Of a stretch of 12,896 nt of DNA, positions 12,809 through 12,896 are shown piece after piece. Position 1 is the stretch's first letter. Each line of letters begins with the position of its first letter. The translations under genes were made by a program, and so were the position numbers. The stretch covers positions 1 to 12,896 of the forward strand of contig CAYLLY010000051.1 in assembly GCA_964384595.1 (NCBI GenBank), in the 5' to 3' direction. Below the pieces are notes generated by a model. The model saw only the letters and a program-made list of their open reading frames with translations, did not search any database and was not told where the DNA came from. This stretch comes from SCTG01 sp964384595 (GTDB taxonomy: Bacteria; Nitrospirota; Nitrospiria; Nitrospirales; NS-4).

Positions 12809-12896
12809 ATGAGCATATTGGCTAACAAGGACACGCGAGTCGTCATCCAGGGCGGCGCGGCGGGCTTGAACGCCGCCCGGCGCATGGCGGAGTTCT
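12809..12896 (+). CDS. aclA: ATP-citrate lyase large (alpha) subunit, N-terminus only
   Basis: Only 29 codons are inside the window. They read MSILANKDTRVVIQGG at the start, followed by AAGLNAARRMAEF. This is typical of the AclA N-terminus, which opens the CoA-binding domain; the full protein is usually about 600 residues and also carries the phosphohistidine and citrate-synthase-like domains. It begins 12 nt after aclB, with a GGGGG ribosome site just upstream. Identification rests on this short segment and on the aclB context. Confidence 0.88.
   Translation, partial: MSILANKDTRVVIQGGAAGLNAARRMAEF

Overview
The window looks like chromosome of a chemolithoautotrophic bacterium of the Nitrospirota, most likely Nitrospira or a close relative. 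This is an inference from gene content. The window holds a complete five-subunit 2-oxoacid:ferredoxin oxidoreductase (order beta, gamma, delta, epsilon, alpha) and, 3.5 kb away on the same strand, the start of a two-subunit ATP-citrate lyase operon (aclB complete, aclA cut by the window end). Both are hallmark enzymes of the reductive TCA cycle of CO2 fixation. The coding DNA is clearly GC-rich with GC-rich third codon positions. No mobile element, tRNA, rRNA or CRISPR array was seen.

Layout. (1) Bases 1-3396, minus strand: a tightly packed tldD - tldE/pmbA - MTHFR C-terminal-domain gene unit (9-nt gap, then a 1-nt stop/start overlap; the last gene runs off the left edge), with a good promoter at 3445-3474. 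(2) Bases 3397-3858: an AT-richer 462-bp divergent regulatory region. (3) Bases 3859-8118, plus strand: the oxidoreductase operon porB-porG-porD-porE-porA, closed by a strong intrinsic terminator at 8144-8182. (4) Bases 8189-11378: a mixed block with a small helical protein of unknown function, an Rsm22/METTL17-type methyltransferase-like protein with four candidate Fe-S cysteines, a convergent double zinc-ribbon protein, a dual-specificity-phosphatase-like protein probably made from a leaderless mRNA, and the DNA repair glycosylase mutM. (5) Bases 11379-12896: the acl promoter region, aclB and the first 29 codons of aclA.

How the parts fit. The oxidoreductase would use reduced ferredoxin to carboxylate acetyl-CoA to pyruvate or succinyl-CoA to 2-oxoglutarate; sequence alone does not decide which. 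ATP-citrate lyase cleaves citrate to acetyl-CoA and oxaloacetate, closing the reductive cycle. The most interesting non-coding observation is that the por and acl upstream regions share an 11-base identity, GGTTAGGCCTT, followed 12-13 bases later by GGTAGG. This forms two TAGGYCYT-like direct repeats spaced 22-23 bp (two helical turns). In both places a TTGAGTTG-type -35 box with a 17-bp spacer and a -10 box follows just downstream. I infer a shared, undescribed transcription-factor site coordinating the two key carbon-fixation operons.

Other points of interest are a 16-residue tandem repeat in the PorA N-terminal extension that is conserved at protein but not at codon level, leader hairpins abutting the porB Shine-Dalgarno, and the unusual Cys-Cys active site of the phosphatase.
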